Of a stretch of DNA of 64,000 nt, positions 12,701 to 25,799 are shown piece by piece; the stretch's first letter is position 1; every line of letters starts with the position of its first letter. The stretch is from Pampus argenteus (lineage: Eukaryota; Chordata; Actinopteri; Scombriformes; Stromateidae), in assembly GCA_036937835.1 (NCBI GenBank), contig CM072874.1, positions 14,150,001 through 14,214,000 of the forward strand, in the 5' to 3' direction. The position numbers and the translations under genes were made by a program. A model generated the notes under the pieces. It did not search any database. It worked only from the letters and a program-made list of their open reading frames with translations, and was not told the origin of the DNA.

Positions 12701-13402
12701 CAAACAAAAATCTGTGTAAACTGCAACACACACTGCAATTGAGATGTGTATGAGTCAAGTCATGTGTAAAGTCCCCTGTACCTCTTTTTGGTTTTTGGCT
12801 CTAGGTAAAAGGCAGGGAACGGAAATCCAAAGACATCAATCCTTCAGTCTCACTACAATATTCTCCAGGATGTAAAAGTGCTCTCTGTTAAATTTATGTC
12901 TGCCTGGCCTCCTCTGGCTGAAATGATGGGATTATTTACTGCCATGCCATCTGTGTGCTGCTAATATGTGATGGTGATGGACCTCTCTTCTAGATAATTA
13001 TGAATATGATGGACACTCTTTGCTCCTGAGAGCAGCAAGGTCTATGAGAGAGTAACCAATCTAAGGAGGGTAACACAAGTGACAGGGGAGTCTCATATTG
13101 CATAATCACAGTTGGCAGCTGTTAAATTTGGCTTACTATAAGCTTCATAGTCCAGTTTTTCTCCTATGGCTGATGTGAGTGAAAATGCTTACACCTTTAA
13201 TTTTCTCAATATTCATCATACTTTCTGTGTGTTGTATGTAAGGTTGTGTTATTTTCAGTCTTGTCTATGACAAGTGTGAAAAGGGCAAGTCACTGGGTAA
13301 CTGAAAATACTTGCAGGGTATAACTTACATACATGGCTAGAGGTAAATGATAGAATAGGAATTACATAGCCATCTTCAAGAAATACATTAATTCAATTAC
13401 TG

Positions 13403-13639
13403 ATGCAACAATTAATTTATTGTCGATTAACAGAAAATTGACTGAACAATTCTGATGATCAATTAATTGTTATTTTATCAAGCAAAAATGCCAAATATTT
13501 GCCTGTTTAAGCTTCTTAAGTCTGAGGATTTGCTCCTTTTCACTAACTTAATGTCATCATGAATATCTGTTGGTTTGCCAAAACAAACAATTTCAGAATG
13601 TGGTCTTAGAAACTTGTGATGGGCATTTTTCAACTAATG
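13403..13639 (+). mobile_element. Short inverted-repeat type element (copy 2)
   Basis: This shares its family with 3099-3236. It begins GCAACAATTAATTTATTGTC, continues GCAAAAATGCCAAATATTTG and GAGGATTTGCTCCTTTTCAC, and ends TTGTGATGGGCATTTTTCAA. The order and orientation follow the same teleost consensus, with an internal loss in the section that is best preserved in the first copy. It has no coding capacity. Confidence 0.65.
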
Positions 13640-14111
13640 TAAGAAGTAAGAATATACCTGTAATGCTGTAATGTTTTGTAGATGCAGTAAGCACTAAGTG
13701 CTAACCTCTGTGACTGTATTTCTAGTGGCTGCTTCACTATAGAAGGTGAATGCTTTTAATGTGAAGTAGCAGCAGTAGAAAACATTAAGTTAACATTAGC
13801 ATCAACTCATTGAAATAAATTCACGAGTTGTAATGCTGGCATTCATGCTGCATCTTGATTTTCCATTTTCCAGTCATTGTTTTTTCCTTTGAGTAATTCT
13901 TAGAGGTTAAATTCAGAACCACAATAAGAAATGAGATAACGAGTCTAATTTTTTTTTTCAGCTGTGCTATCCTGTTAATCATCTTACAACCTAAGATTTA
14001 TCTTATGACTCCTCTATACCCCTCATACCTAAAAAAAATACATTGAAAAGCACCATTAATAGTATCGGAAATGGGGTTATAACTGAATAGTAACTAAAAT
14101 CTTGGCAGTTG

Positions 14112-14236
14112 GCAGTGAAGTGACAGACAAGAAACAAGGGGAGAGAGATGGGTATGACATGAAACAAAGGTCCCTGGCTGGAATTGAACCGTTGTGTTTA
14201 TGTGGCATTTGGCTATGGGTGCACTTCCTGCGGAGG
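14112..14236 (-). mobile_element. tRNA-derived SINE-like copy, diverged
   Basis: The plus strand holds GACAGACAAGAAACAAGGG, GGTATGACATGAAACAAAGG and GGCTGGAATTGAACCG. The last is the complement of a tRNA-type B box (GGTTCAATTCC), so the unit is on the minus strand. The word order fits a common teleost repeat whose antisense reads 'gggatgacatgcaacaaaggtc...gaatcgaacc'. The short frames across it are not genes. Confidence 0.6.
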
Positions 14237-14526
14237 ACTACAATCTTAAATGAATCCTTTGTTGCATCTCTAAATTTAGTGTCAAAGAATGCAGCAGCAT
14301 TATGGTTATATTTAACATAAAAGATCTTGAGGACATTCCCCCAAATGAATCCAAGCAGCATGTGAGAGATTCTGTATGAAGTGTAACTATATATAGTATT
14401 TCCATAAATATGAAACCATGACACAAAACCAGCCATTATTCAGAAACAGCTTGCACAGCATCCATCTATACAGAACAACAGCAGGAGGAAGGGGAGGTGG
14501 AGGGAATTTGTAATGACCTGGGTCAA

Positions 14527-14547
14527 CAGCAGCAGCAGCAGCAGCAG
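14527..14547. repeat. (CAG)7 trinucleotide repeat
   Basis: Seven perfect CAG units. On the transcribed strand of the host gene it reads CTG and is intronic. Confidence 0.95.
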
Positions 14548-15882
14548 GAATGATCAGCAAACGAGTATAAGCTGTCAAGTTATAAAGACCGCACTGACTG
14601 TTTGAATGTGATTGGGGTTCAGAGGAGTCAGGTGATACAATCAGCTGTCAGCTGTCATAGCTGACCAGGAATTAAATCATGTTCAGAGTGAGGGTTAAAA
14701 CATCATTTATGCTTTCAAAATTCATATAGTGCAATAATCCCTTATGAAAAGAGCTAAAAAGTGATGATTCATAGTTTAAAGAGACTACTACATTTCCCAG
14801 CTAATACATAACTCACACTGATTTAAAATGACGCCTCTAGATTTCAGGCAAGCTGTCTGACAGTTTCCCTCACCATACATTTAGTAGAGTAGATCAGTGT
14901 GTGCTCAGGAAGCCTTATCAGAGTCTGTGCAGCTTGGCACAGACTAAATGAGAAACCCATCACAACATTGAAGTTATTGGCAAAGCAGTGAAGGAGAAAT
15001 AGTACAGTAGCATTCAAACCCTGGCTGTCTGTCTGTCTGCAGGCCTATCATCTAGAACTGGCGTCTCAAACTGCACATCAGCACTATATACCTCAGCCCT
15101 ATATCTCTTCCTCTCTCTCCCACTGGATCCAACTCTATTTCACTCTTACTCACCCAGATAGAGAATCCCGTCTGTTTAAGGAGGAGTATACAGCGGCATA
15201 CAGAGTTTTGTAACTATACAGGCTCCGGTGGCATCCCTGTTGTCCTCTTTGGCTGAAGTACCAAGTAAATACTTGCCATCATAATAATTACACGTATGCT
15301 GGTATTTTAGTAATTTGTGTTGTAAAAAAAAAGACCCTGTTTCAAACATAATTACATTCATTTTACACTTTTTTTCTTTGATTATGAATAATCATGTTGC
15401 GAGTTTTTCTTTGGCATATATCACTATAGCTGATTCACTGAGGTATGGATAGTTTTTCAAATTTTTTAAGGTTATAAGACTTTTTTTTTATTCTTAATTG
15501 GTTCTAATGAATCACTTAATTAGCATAGAAATTACTGCATGGATGCTTTAATTATGTGTTCAGTGAGTTGTAGCTGTTAGTCTTGAACCCGTGTAATGAA
15601 TAGAAGTATTCATGCCTAGACTACAGAAATAGTTCATTACTGGTTTCATGTCAATGTATTCAGTGGCCTCTAAAGTGAGGCGGCAGAGACAGAGAGAGCT
15701 GGTTTCAAAGCCACTAACATCTGAATAATTAGTAGTGAAATATCAGCATCACAATTTATCCCCAATAACTATTTTGGTTTCTTTGTATTGGGCGATTGCC
15801 TCTATTAAGATTGTGTAACCTACTGCATTGGGTGTCCCAACAGTGAAGGCTGCAGTGTCAATGCCCCCTTCAATGATCCACT

Positions 15883-16088
15883 GCGGCCGTGGTTCAGAGG
15901 TTGGTTCAATTCAATTCTCGACTCCTACAGTCTACATATCGAAGTGTCCTCGAACCCTAAAGTGCTAAGTTGTGAATGTGTGTGAATGAGCATTAGATCC
16001 TCTTGACGGGCAGTGTACAAATGTGTGTGTGAATAGGTGAATGTAAAGTGGTTAAGACTAGAAATGTGTTATATAAATGCAGTCCATT
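15883..16088 (+). mobile_element. tRNA-derived SINE-like element, internally deleted
   Basis: It begins GCGGCCGTGGTTCAGAGG, the A-box-like head of an abundant teleost SINE-like repeat. It continues GACTCCTACAGTCTACATAT, CGAAGTGTCCTCGAACCC, TGTGTGAATGAG and GTGAATAGGTGAATGTAAAG, and ends TATATAAATGCAGTCCATT, all in the family order. About 20-30 bases between the A box and the B-box-like GGTTCAATTC are missing compared with the usual copy. Confidence 0.75.
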
Positions 16089-18190
16089 AGTTATAGTAGA
16101 TAGTTAGAGTGCTACTGATCTCTCTAAATCACCAAACAACTACAGTATGATTTGTTTTCTATGAAACTGTACAAAACTTACTGTAAGGGTGTGCACACCC
16201 GGTGAATATATCATCATATGGCCAAAGCTACAAAAAGAGGACCCAAAGTTATAATAACTTTTATGCACATACAATCAGTCATAATAATAATAATGATAAT
16301 AATTAATACAATTATGGAATTTTGAGCTGGGCTGAGAATGAAGAATTCAGTTTCATCCAACAGCCTCCATTTGCTTAATACTGCCTTGACAACTTCCTGA
16401 GCAATTTTCTACAGAAATATACTATATATAATTTATTATTTTTTGCTCGACATTTTTCATGCTCAACAGCACTTCATGTGGTTTCTCACAAATTGCAGCC
16501 CAGTCAAACAGCAAATCGGTTCCTACCTGTATGTGGTTTTGGCTATAAGGGTACTGCCTAATGCAGACTTAAGAGGCCTTCTCTAACTGTATGAATTATA
16601 TGAGGAACTGCCTAATAAAAAACAGAGTTCAGTTCAGTACAGGGTCAACAACAACAACACAAAGAACAGATCAGATCCTCTATGGCACAGACAGAATATA
16701 AATACAGTTGCACTTGCACCCCTAGCCCTGGTGAAGCGGATTTAGCAAAAAGAAATAATTACCAAACTCCCACTCTGGCTAATAGATTGAGCCTGGGAAC
16801 AAGCCCAGGCCTTGATTACATTTTTAGCATCCGTCCTCCTCTCTCCTGTACACCTGCAGTGTAAGTTACAGCAATCTCAAGGCCTTTCACAGCACTTGCT
16901 GAGGCCTGCAAGCTGCCGGCTGATGATCCCATGAGTATACAGCTTTTAAATTGCCTGGATGTGGGGACTGGAGGAGATGGCCGCCTCTGGCTGTATGTGG
17001 CCTAACTGAACCCCACTGACGACAGAGAACCCCTGACTAACTTCTAACGTTACCCTGTTCAAATACTGCAGTGACCTTGTGGGGAAAGTTTCACAGACAC
17101 ATAAAGAATGGCCAATTTTAAGTAACAAAGAGGGAGACAGACTACAAAATATTAAACATCTCTGTACATCTTTATTAGAGAATATTCTTTAATGGTGAAT
17201 GTGTAGCCATTTCCTTTGCTTTGCTTTTCTCCTTATATGTGGAAATTAACTTGGATTTATCTGGGCCTTGATAGTTTAGCTTTCAGGCTTTTTATATGTA
17301 CCACAGTCTTTTCAGCCAAAATCATAACAAGTCCTCCAAATGTCCTTCTGCTTGTCCCCGACTTCCAAAACAACACAAGCATGTTTTCTGACTTGCCACC
17401 AAGACCATTTGTCAATGTGTGCGCCAATTACCAAGAACATTTACAAAAACTATTCAGATTTCACAGCTATTATCAGCTATGAAGGGAGTTTACTCAGTTT
17501 TTGTGCTTCAGGTGTCATCACATAACCTAAACATAAAACCTTGGTTCACAGATTACTTCTTTTCCCAAGCAACAAAAAGAACCAGGTTACAGGTGGAAAA
17601 GGTTCAGGCACAGACTGGTTAGGGAAATATTGGTTGGTGGTCATGGTTAATGGAAACTAATAGACTGTGGTCTCCAGCGCTGCTAAAAACAACATCACAC
17701 TACTTCCTCCTTTGTCCCTAACAGGCAAGCATCACATGGCTGCTGGAGGTATTCTCCAAGTAGATGTAAACATATATTGTTTCATGCATTTGAACAAAAG
17801 AAATATGCTGTTATGCAGCTCCGCCTGCCTATTTAGTATAGCTCAAAGCTGTATTTTGATTTAGATGGCAGTATTTAGAGAGCTTTGGAGATATATATTC
17901 TATCCATTTTTTATGTGCATAGCATACGTTGTTATAATTACTGTATGGCATCTCTTTTTTATGAATGCACATGGTCAGATATGCCTGTTAGTCTGCAGTA
18001 ATTTCATTAAACACAACTTTATACTAAAGGTCTGTAAACTAGCTTTGATAAAGGGTCCCTCTACAAGACACATCAACAAAATTTGATAATTATGCACGAC
18101 CCACATTAGCTGATGTTGTACTTAACTGGTCTAAATTCTCTAACAAACTGCAATTAATTAAATACCAAAAACAATTAATACCCAGTGAAT

Positions 18191-18712
18191 TTAAGGCTTT
18201 TAGAACCCTTCGTCACTTCTAGTTATAATCCAACCATACATACATTTTTTCACTTTTCATGTGGCAGCCTTAGGCTAAATCGTTTAAATTCATTTTACCC
18301 TCATTCTACACTCAATACACCATAATGACAAAGCAAAAACAGGATATTAGACACTTTCGCAAATTCATTAAAAAGGAAATACTAAAATATCACATTGACA
18401 TAAGTATTCAGACACTTTGCTCAGTACTTAGTTGAAGCATCTTTGTCAGCAATTACAGCCTTGACTCCTGGATATGATGTGACAAGCTTGGATTTGAGGA
18501 TTTTCTGCCATTCTTCTCTGCAGATCCTCCCAAGCTCTGTCAGGTTGGATGAGAAGCAGAGCTTTGGGTCATTGTCCTGTTGGAGGGTGAACTTTAGGTC
18601 CAGTCTGAGGTCCTGAGCGCTCCAGACCAGGTATTCATTAAAGATATCTCTGTACTTTGCTCTGTTCAGTTTTCCTTCAACCCTGACCAGTCTCTCAGTC
18701 ACTGCTGTTAAA
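18191..18712 (-). pseudogene. Tc1-like transposon 3' part with transposase C-terminus (defective)
   Basis: The minus strand encodes a Tc1/mariner transposase C-terminal segment from 18699 down to a stop at 18421. It includes RLVRVEGKLNRAKYRDIF, SAQDLRLDLKFTLQQDNDPK, then SNLTEL.RICREEW and ending DASTKY-stop, the classic Tc1 finish. About 40 residues between DNDPK and SNLTEL are missing, which removes the third catalytic acidic residue (the PIEHLW region). The sequence after the stop (GTCTGAATACTTATG..., CTTTGTCATTATGG) matches the usual 3' flank down to a degraded terminal repeat near 18191. The upstream two thirds of the element are absent. Confidence 0.82.
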
Positions 18713-18780
18713 AAAACATCACAGCATGCTAGATAGCTAGCTAGATAGATATCAATAGGAATGAGCTCATTTGTATTATG

Positions 18781-18898
18781 TTTTTCCTTTTTAAATAATT
18801 TGCAAAAAAATCTGAAATTTGTCACTGTGGGTTATTGCGTGTAGATTGATGAGGGATCTGAATACTGAAGTCTGAATTCTTTCTGAATGCACTATATA
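18781..18898 (+). mobile_element. Tc1-like 3' terminal segment, inverted relative to the neighbouring one
   Basis: The plus strand reads AATTTGCAAAAAAATCTG, TTGTCACTGTGGGTTATTGC, GTGTAGATTGATGAGGGATC and ends CTTTCTGAATGCACTATATA. This is the 3' untranslated tail and terminal repeat of a Tc1-like element. The same tail occurs in the opposite orientation at about 18298-18420, so two 3' ends face outward around a truncated transposase. Confidence 0.75.
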
Positions 18899-21598
18899 GT
18901 TAGACGGTATGCTAATCAACAAGGATGAAGGCTAAGGATTCTGGGAACGCATGTGTAGGTTGATTATAGCTCCAATCTTTATATTATCATTACTATCTCA
19001 TCATCAAGTACTTGCAAATAAAGGCAATTTAACACAAGTTATGGTTCTATGTCCTTGCCAGGAAGAGACAAGACTGACATCAGTACAGAATGTAGTCTTT
19101 AAAATCAAAGATAAACTATCTACTCAATTCATTACATGACAAATTTAGTAGACTAGTTATGAGATAACTATGTAAGTAATCCATGCAGATGAAAATGCAG
19201 GAAACTTTACACTTGTACAGAAATCTGAGGAAAACTTCAGACCAAAAAGTAGAAGCAAGTACAAAGAAGAAACTCTTCAAATGACAATCACCATGGGTAA
19301 AATAATCAGGGCATATAGCGTCATCACAGTTTCATTGGGTATGATGAAGCAGTTGGCATGTGTGACTATCCTTTTTTTCCTTATACGTGCTGAAGAATAC
19401 TGACACTTGAAAAACAACCAAAAACGAACGACAAGAGAATCAAAAACGAAGAGGAAGACAATGATGTACGCCGAGGATACAGCTTTTATTTTTTTCTTCT
19501 CAATCAAAGTAAAAGAAGGTTCTTCCCTTTTATCTGGGAGTTTTATCTTTCATCTAAAGTCTGTCTGAACCTTTGCCTTAAGAAGACTCTTCATTTTTCA
19601 TTCTTTTTTTTTTTCCCCTCTTCAGGTCACAACTTTACTTCAGTGGCAAAGGCTGCAGTATTTTGCACAGGAGTCTCTTTTGACAGGAGATTAATTTATT
19701 TCACGTAAATGTAGCAGATTCAACAGCGAACTAACTATGCATCAATCAATGCTCAAAGTGCAATGTTGACACTGAAATGTAATATTATTCTTGTTATGCG
19801 ATACTTGTTATTATTATCGCATTAGACTTTTTTTTTTTTACAGGGTTTTTTGTCAAAATGAGGAAAACTTAACTAACTTTTTAATGCTTTACATCATCCT
19901 TTGAATTGAAATGGGAATTGGATGATGCTAACAAATATTTAAAACAAAAATCCTGCTGAATACGACCATTTAAAAAAAAAAAAATATTTAAACTAAAATA
20001 TTCATTGCATTCATATTCGTTCTGAGCATAAACCCAATACATAAAAGGTACATTCTAATGTACAAGATGAATTGGGCTGCAATATTTGAGTCTCTACAAT
20101 CATGCAATAGCAATGGTGTTTTTATTACCATCATATGAAGTAAACATAGGGAGCTAATTTCAACATGGATGACAGCCTTCAATTATAATGAGCATGTTTT
20201 GCCCTGAGCTAATGAGAGACAATGCAATCAGTTTATAATGTGGTCATTTGTTTCCCTCCAAATAATTACAGTGCAGTCATTTGCTTGTTGGTACATAAAG
20301 GTAAAGATATTTGTCTATGCTTTTCATTCTTTAAGGTCATTACTAGGTCATTAATTACAGCTGACTGCACTTTCAATTGTAAAGCAAATGATGTAGGTAA
20401 TACATTATTCAGCTTTTCTGCCAGCCATGCAAAATGAGGGTACAGATGCATATTTGTGTGTGTTGCATTTTATTGTTTAATATGTTATAATATTGTACAA
20501 CACATGTGCCGCCTTTATTGTGATGACTGCATCATTTCCTATTGGAAGCACCTGTCCTTTGGCAGGTCCAAGTGGAGCTGAAGCAAAATATATCACTATT
20601 TTTTCCATGGTAAACAACTGTATTTCCATTAATTTAAAATTTAGAATTCCACAAGAAACTGATTACTGCTTGATTACTTATTGTTTTGACCATATTGTGT
20701 TTCATGTCAATTTTGTTGAATAACAAGAAAATAAATAAATCAAACAGAACAAGAGTGCATCTGACTGCACTGCATACCCAATTGTTTGCCCCAAGGTACA
20801 TTGACAGCAGTGAACTGATAGACTCATTAGAGGTTTACAACTGGAGTCCTTCTCTCTGCCAGCAGGTAGAAATAGTAGCAGAGCAGGCCATTAAGCAGAA
20901 AACAGAGCTAATGAAGGGAGAAATTAACAAAACACAAACAAATAACACATGTATTTCTGAATTCCCCGTCTGACTCCTGTAGATATGGCGTTCTTTTTTG
21001 CATATTCATTATGTGAATTTATCTGGGTCACACACATCAGCCACTATTGGGGGATGTTGTCAAACATGCCTGTTTTGACAAAGTTGTAGTTCGCCATTAA
21101 TACTGAGGTGACTTGGATGGACTTTTCTGTCTCCAGACTATTTATAAAAAATGACCCCAGAGCAAACATATAACAGGTAAATTTATCACTGGGGCTAGGA
21201 AGTTAAACCCAATTTCAACTGTGTCCCTTCAGAGAACTGTTTCTAAAACAGTCTAAAGTCTTATTTTAGTCTAGTTATTTCTTTTTTCAGCCCTTTTACT
21301 ACATGATCTCTTCGTGAATTGATACAGTATAACAGTATATCAGGTTGTTCCAACATCAGTCCATAACAGTCGGAGCCAGTCCTTCAGTTTGCAGCTCGTC
21401 ATCTGGAAAGGCATGTTTCAAAGTCTGGGATCTACAGCTGTTTAAATACCCATTGGCTTTGTGGCTCCTCAGGCCCAGCCTCAGCCTTTATATCCCTCCC
21501 ATCATGCCAAAAACTGTCACTCACTACATTCAAATTTACGACAAGCTATGTCTGATGTGTTGATTTATTTTATGGTATACCATGCCATGGATGGTGTT

Positions 21599-21611
21599 TT
21601 TTTTTTTTTTT
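21599..21611. repeat. Poly-T run
   Basis: A short homopolymer of T just after ATGGTG, inside otherwise unremarkable sequence. It lengthens two overlapping open frames without making them genes. Confidence 0.8.
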
Positions 21612-24600
21612 GTTACACTTCACATAATATATGTTATTTAAGACAAAAGAAAGTGAGAGACACAAAGAGAGAGTGGGTTAAGCTATGTTCATAATGTAGG
21701 CCTTTATTTTCAGTACTGCTCATAAAAAAATTAAAAAACAGAATTTGTATGCTAGTGTTTGTTTTTCACAATGACTACAGGGGAAAAAAACACAGTCACA
21801 TGTGCCAAGAAGAAGAGACTAAAAAAGAAATTGGAGAACTGAGTGGCAGAGTATATTAATATGAGAAAGCAGTGAAGCAGATTTAGGCCAGTTGGTCACA
21901 TGTACAGTCCTGTATGGTGTAAGTCTGTGCCCCTGAAATTCTCCTGCTTGTAACAGTGACTAATTTTAAGGCCTTAGGGAAAAACAGTTCATCACTGTAC
22001 TTAATTTAATTACCAAAGCCCATGATAGGGTATGGTGTGCAAGCTCAATTTCCCTAAAATAATATCAGAGCAATAGCAATGTTAGAATTAGAAAAACAAA
22101 TTCAGTCTGATCAAGACTCATGTAAGTCTATGTTAATAGAAGCAGATAGGTCAAACTTTGAACATGTAAATGTGTAGGAAGCCACAGAAAGCTACCCATA
22201 CTGATATGTGGTAAACTACCTGTTTACAATTACATTGTGAAAGGTCATTTGTGTAATGTAATTTCCTTGTGGGTAGTTCCTCTACTACTGCATGCTTCAG
22301 AGATTTCAGAGATACAGTGTTTATTTTTGAATATAATACTACCAGATATACTAAGCGTACATACCATAAATTCAACTTTCTCTAAACTTAAACAGTATGA
22401 CTACAGAACAGAACTATGAAACTACAAATCATGGTTTAGTGGTATTCCTGGCACTTACAGTAGCTCAGCAATGCTGCAGTAGGGAGCTGTCTTTGTTTTA
22501 GAAGCTGCTTTGGTTTCTCCATATGGAAGTATGATGTGCGTTTACACCAAACTCTTGTGTCTCTGGAGCTTTTTCATCATCTGGAATAATTAATCGACAG
22601 GGAGCAATTAATGAATAATGAAGAATAAGCAATTACTATCCCAAACAGAGGATTAACTGCCATCGTCTCCAGGGTTGGAAGACAGAAGTACATATCAATA
22701 ATTATCTGTTCTAAAGCCCCAATAAGACAAGAACTATCTTCTACTTTACAGCTTTGCACTTTCAGATTTGGCAATATTGACAATGGAATTTTCACTTAAC
22801 TTATCAGTTTATTAGTATTATTTATTACTGTTATTAGTATAACACGTCTACTGTACTGCACATCACATAGAGTAACAGTAAGTACGAGCAATCGACTCAT
22901 AACAGCTCCATAATTACAAATAATTTATCATATTGGGGCTTTTCTGTCAGTAATTTTATCTTGTGTATACACTTCTACACTTAGTATATTGTGATTTCTT
23001 CTAATTAATACACAATTAATTAATAAATGCACAGTCTGTGTCAGTGTTTCTTTCTCAACGGCATCTATCTTGGTATTGCTTTAATTAAATACCCAAAATT
23101 GCATTAAAGCTTTGAGCCAAATCTGATCTAATTTCCACCGTATCCTACACAGACAGATGTTTATAGATTATGTTAATTCAACACTCACTGTCGATACTTG
23201 AGTGTTCTCACCAGCTCTAATCAAATTAAAGTCTTAATCAGACAAGCTTTAGTTGCAGGTGTCAATTAAAATGAAAAATCTACTTGAAGTATTTCAGCTC
23301 AGTATTTATGACACGCAAATAAAACCTATTCATTTACTGATGCACTCAATTAAATAAATGTAGACAAAATGCATTTCTCTCAGTCCATATCTTTGTTTGA
23401 GTTTAGGAGAACTCTTTCATTTGCTTCTATCAGGTTTAAAATGCCTTAGCAGATGAGTGTCAGGTAGTTTACTATGCTAGATAAATCAAAGAAGAAGTTC
23501 ACAGTTGGCCAAACTTCATATTTTTGGGATCAGAGTAAAATAATTGTTAAATGAGGCAAAGGAAGTGAGGAAAAAAAAGTTGTTGAGTTCAACAAAGTGA
23601 GAAACTCTTATTGCTTAAGTTCACTAAAAATGTTGCTGACAGCAGTTAAAAACCTAATTGGCAGCACTTTGCCTCCTGAACCATACTTAACATGAGATGT
23701 GAAGTCAAATGTATAATTTAGCTGCATATCAATTTAGCATCCTGCTGAGAATCTTTTCAACCCACTAAATCAGTGGATGTGTTAACAGTGGTAGTACGGA
23801 AAGTACAGTTGCAGCTCTGTTAAGGATATACTGGAACTAACCTCATTAGAAATGACAGACAGTTGTTTAAGACACAGACACACACTGCCAGGCCTGAGAT
23901 CAAGAGGAGGCAATATTGTCAGTGCCAGGAAACAGGTGTTTCAGAACATGGAGGGTTAGATCAGGAGACCTCACAGCCTAGCAATAGCTGACCGTGTATG
24001 ATTAATATACAAAAGAGACCTCTGTCCGTAACACTTTCATGTCAATAAATATAATATTATAGGACATTGTCTCTGGGGTGGAAGGAAGACGTATATTACA
24101 TATTATCATTGCGACTTTCTATCACTAACTGACACAATAGTTATTAAGCCTCCACACAGTAGAAATCACACGTTTCACATTTATTTCTGCACACTCTCTT
24201 AGGAATAATTTTCCACAGGAAGTGATGTATTTTGATAGCTTTTTTCCACAGTGTTTGTTTGAAATGACTACAAGAACTGGCTGCTGGCACGTGAAAAGAG
24301 ACATCATGGCTAGGATGACAAAGACAGAGAGTGGAAAGCTTCATGGATAGAAAAGAAAATAAACCAATGTCAATGTACAATGTACAAGATAAGCAAGCAT
24401 TGTAATCTAATATTGATGTGGCGGGAACTATAATCAGTACTATAATCGTCTATGAACTCATTATAAACTGTGCTATATAACATTTTAGTAAAACTGAAAC
24501 CATCCATTTGATGCCATCTGAAGCACTTTCATGCTAATTACAGGGCATTGTGTGCTTTCTGAATTCAGTCCAATATGACAAAAAATGCTTTGTTTTGAAT

Positions 24601-25678
24601 TAAGTGGGCAGACAAAAGCCCCTTTGAAAAACAGATGGGACCAATGGTTTGGGACTGTTACAGGTTAGGACATGCATGTCAGCCAGCCTTGTTGTTGGCC
24701 ACAACTATCACGGCTAATGTATCAACTGCTTCTGCTGTAGCAGTCTGTAAAACCTGCAGTTTTTGGGCAGTTTTAGAGCTCCATGATAGTTTAAATGTAC
24801 TTTGAGGGACAACTTCTTTCTTTTCTTCGTGGACCAAGGTTTACCAACAATAAAACTGTAACCAAACCAAATGCTTTCTACAAAAACAGATTGAAAGGTT
24901 GTTGCCAACAGTGCGCTACTGTTCAATTTGGTTTTATCAAGCCTTAAAGGTCTACACCTGTGTTTGAGCCCACTGACAACAAATGACATATGTCTCACAT
25001 TACCTCCAGCCATTTTTCAAAGTATGCCATTAGTTGTTAGATTGATTTTCTCCCTTCCAGGCAGCCATTAGTTTCAAGTAATGCTGCTGCAAGTACTGGA
25101 TTTTTGAAAACTCACTTTTGATGCATTCAAGGGCACTGACAAAATGACAACTGAAGAAGCATAAAAGATGCACTACAATATAGTTCGCTGTTTTGCAACA
25201 CAGTCTAGCCCCTGATTCAATAGTGTCCTTAAATGTATAAATAAGAACGGTTTGTTTATAACAGGAGCAAGGATTGCACCTTTAAACACATGTTACAATA
25301 TCCAGCAACTCACAAACATTACAGCACCTTCCCTATTACCAGAGGGAGAGTAAACATATGTCTGGTTAATGTGCGTTATAAGTGGGGATCCTATGATATG
25401 ATGTATTGCCATGATGATGTCGCGATGATATGATGATGTATGTGTCTTTGCCAATAGGCAGTTAATGCTGGCCAAACGTGGTCAAAGAAGCAGAAGAATT
25501 AAGGTTATAGAAACAAAGCTGGCCGTTTACATCCACAGAAGAGCAAATGAGAAACAAGATTGGGACAAGAAGGTTTTTCTGTTTAAATTCCCTGAACAGA
25601 ACATGAAAAATTGGTTGTTTGCAGGACATAATGAGCAATACTAAGACCCCCCCCAACCCCCCCTTCTTCAACCAGTGC

Positions 25679-25799
25679 TGTCAAGGTGTCCTTGTGCAAG
25701 GCGCTTATCCACCCACCTGGTCCACTGATTCAACTGAGATTTTAGAGAGCACTTCCCTAGGGGGAGTGTAATGATAAATAAAGGTTAAAAAAAAACAAC
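25679..25799 (+). mobile_element. SINE-like 3' part with A-rich tail
   Basis: The unit reads AAGGTGTCCTTGTGCAAGGC, then GCTTATCCACCCACCTGGTC, and ends AATAAAGGTT with a run of A. The phrase 'gtgtccttgggcaaggcactta' is typical of the middle of teleost tRNA-derived repeats, and the A-rich end suggests retroposition. A run of C (25646-25670 area) lies just before it. Confidence 0.45.

Noticed and set aside
24714..25013. 99-residue minus-strand frame
   Set aside because: No recognisable domain, biased composition and no splice or promoter support.
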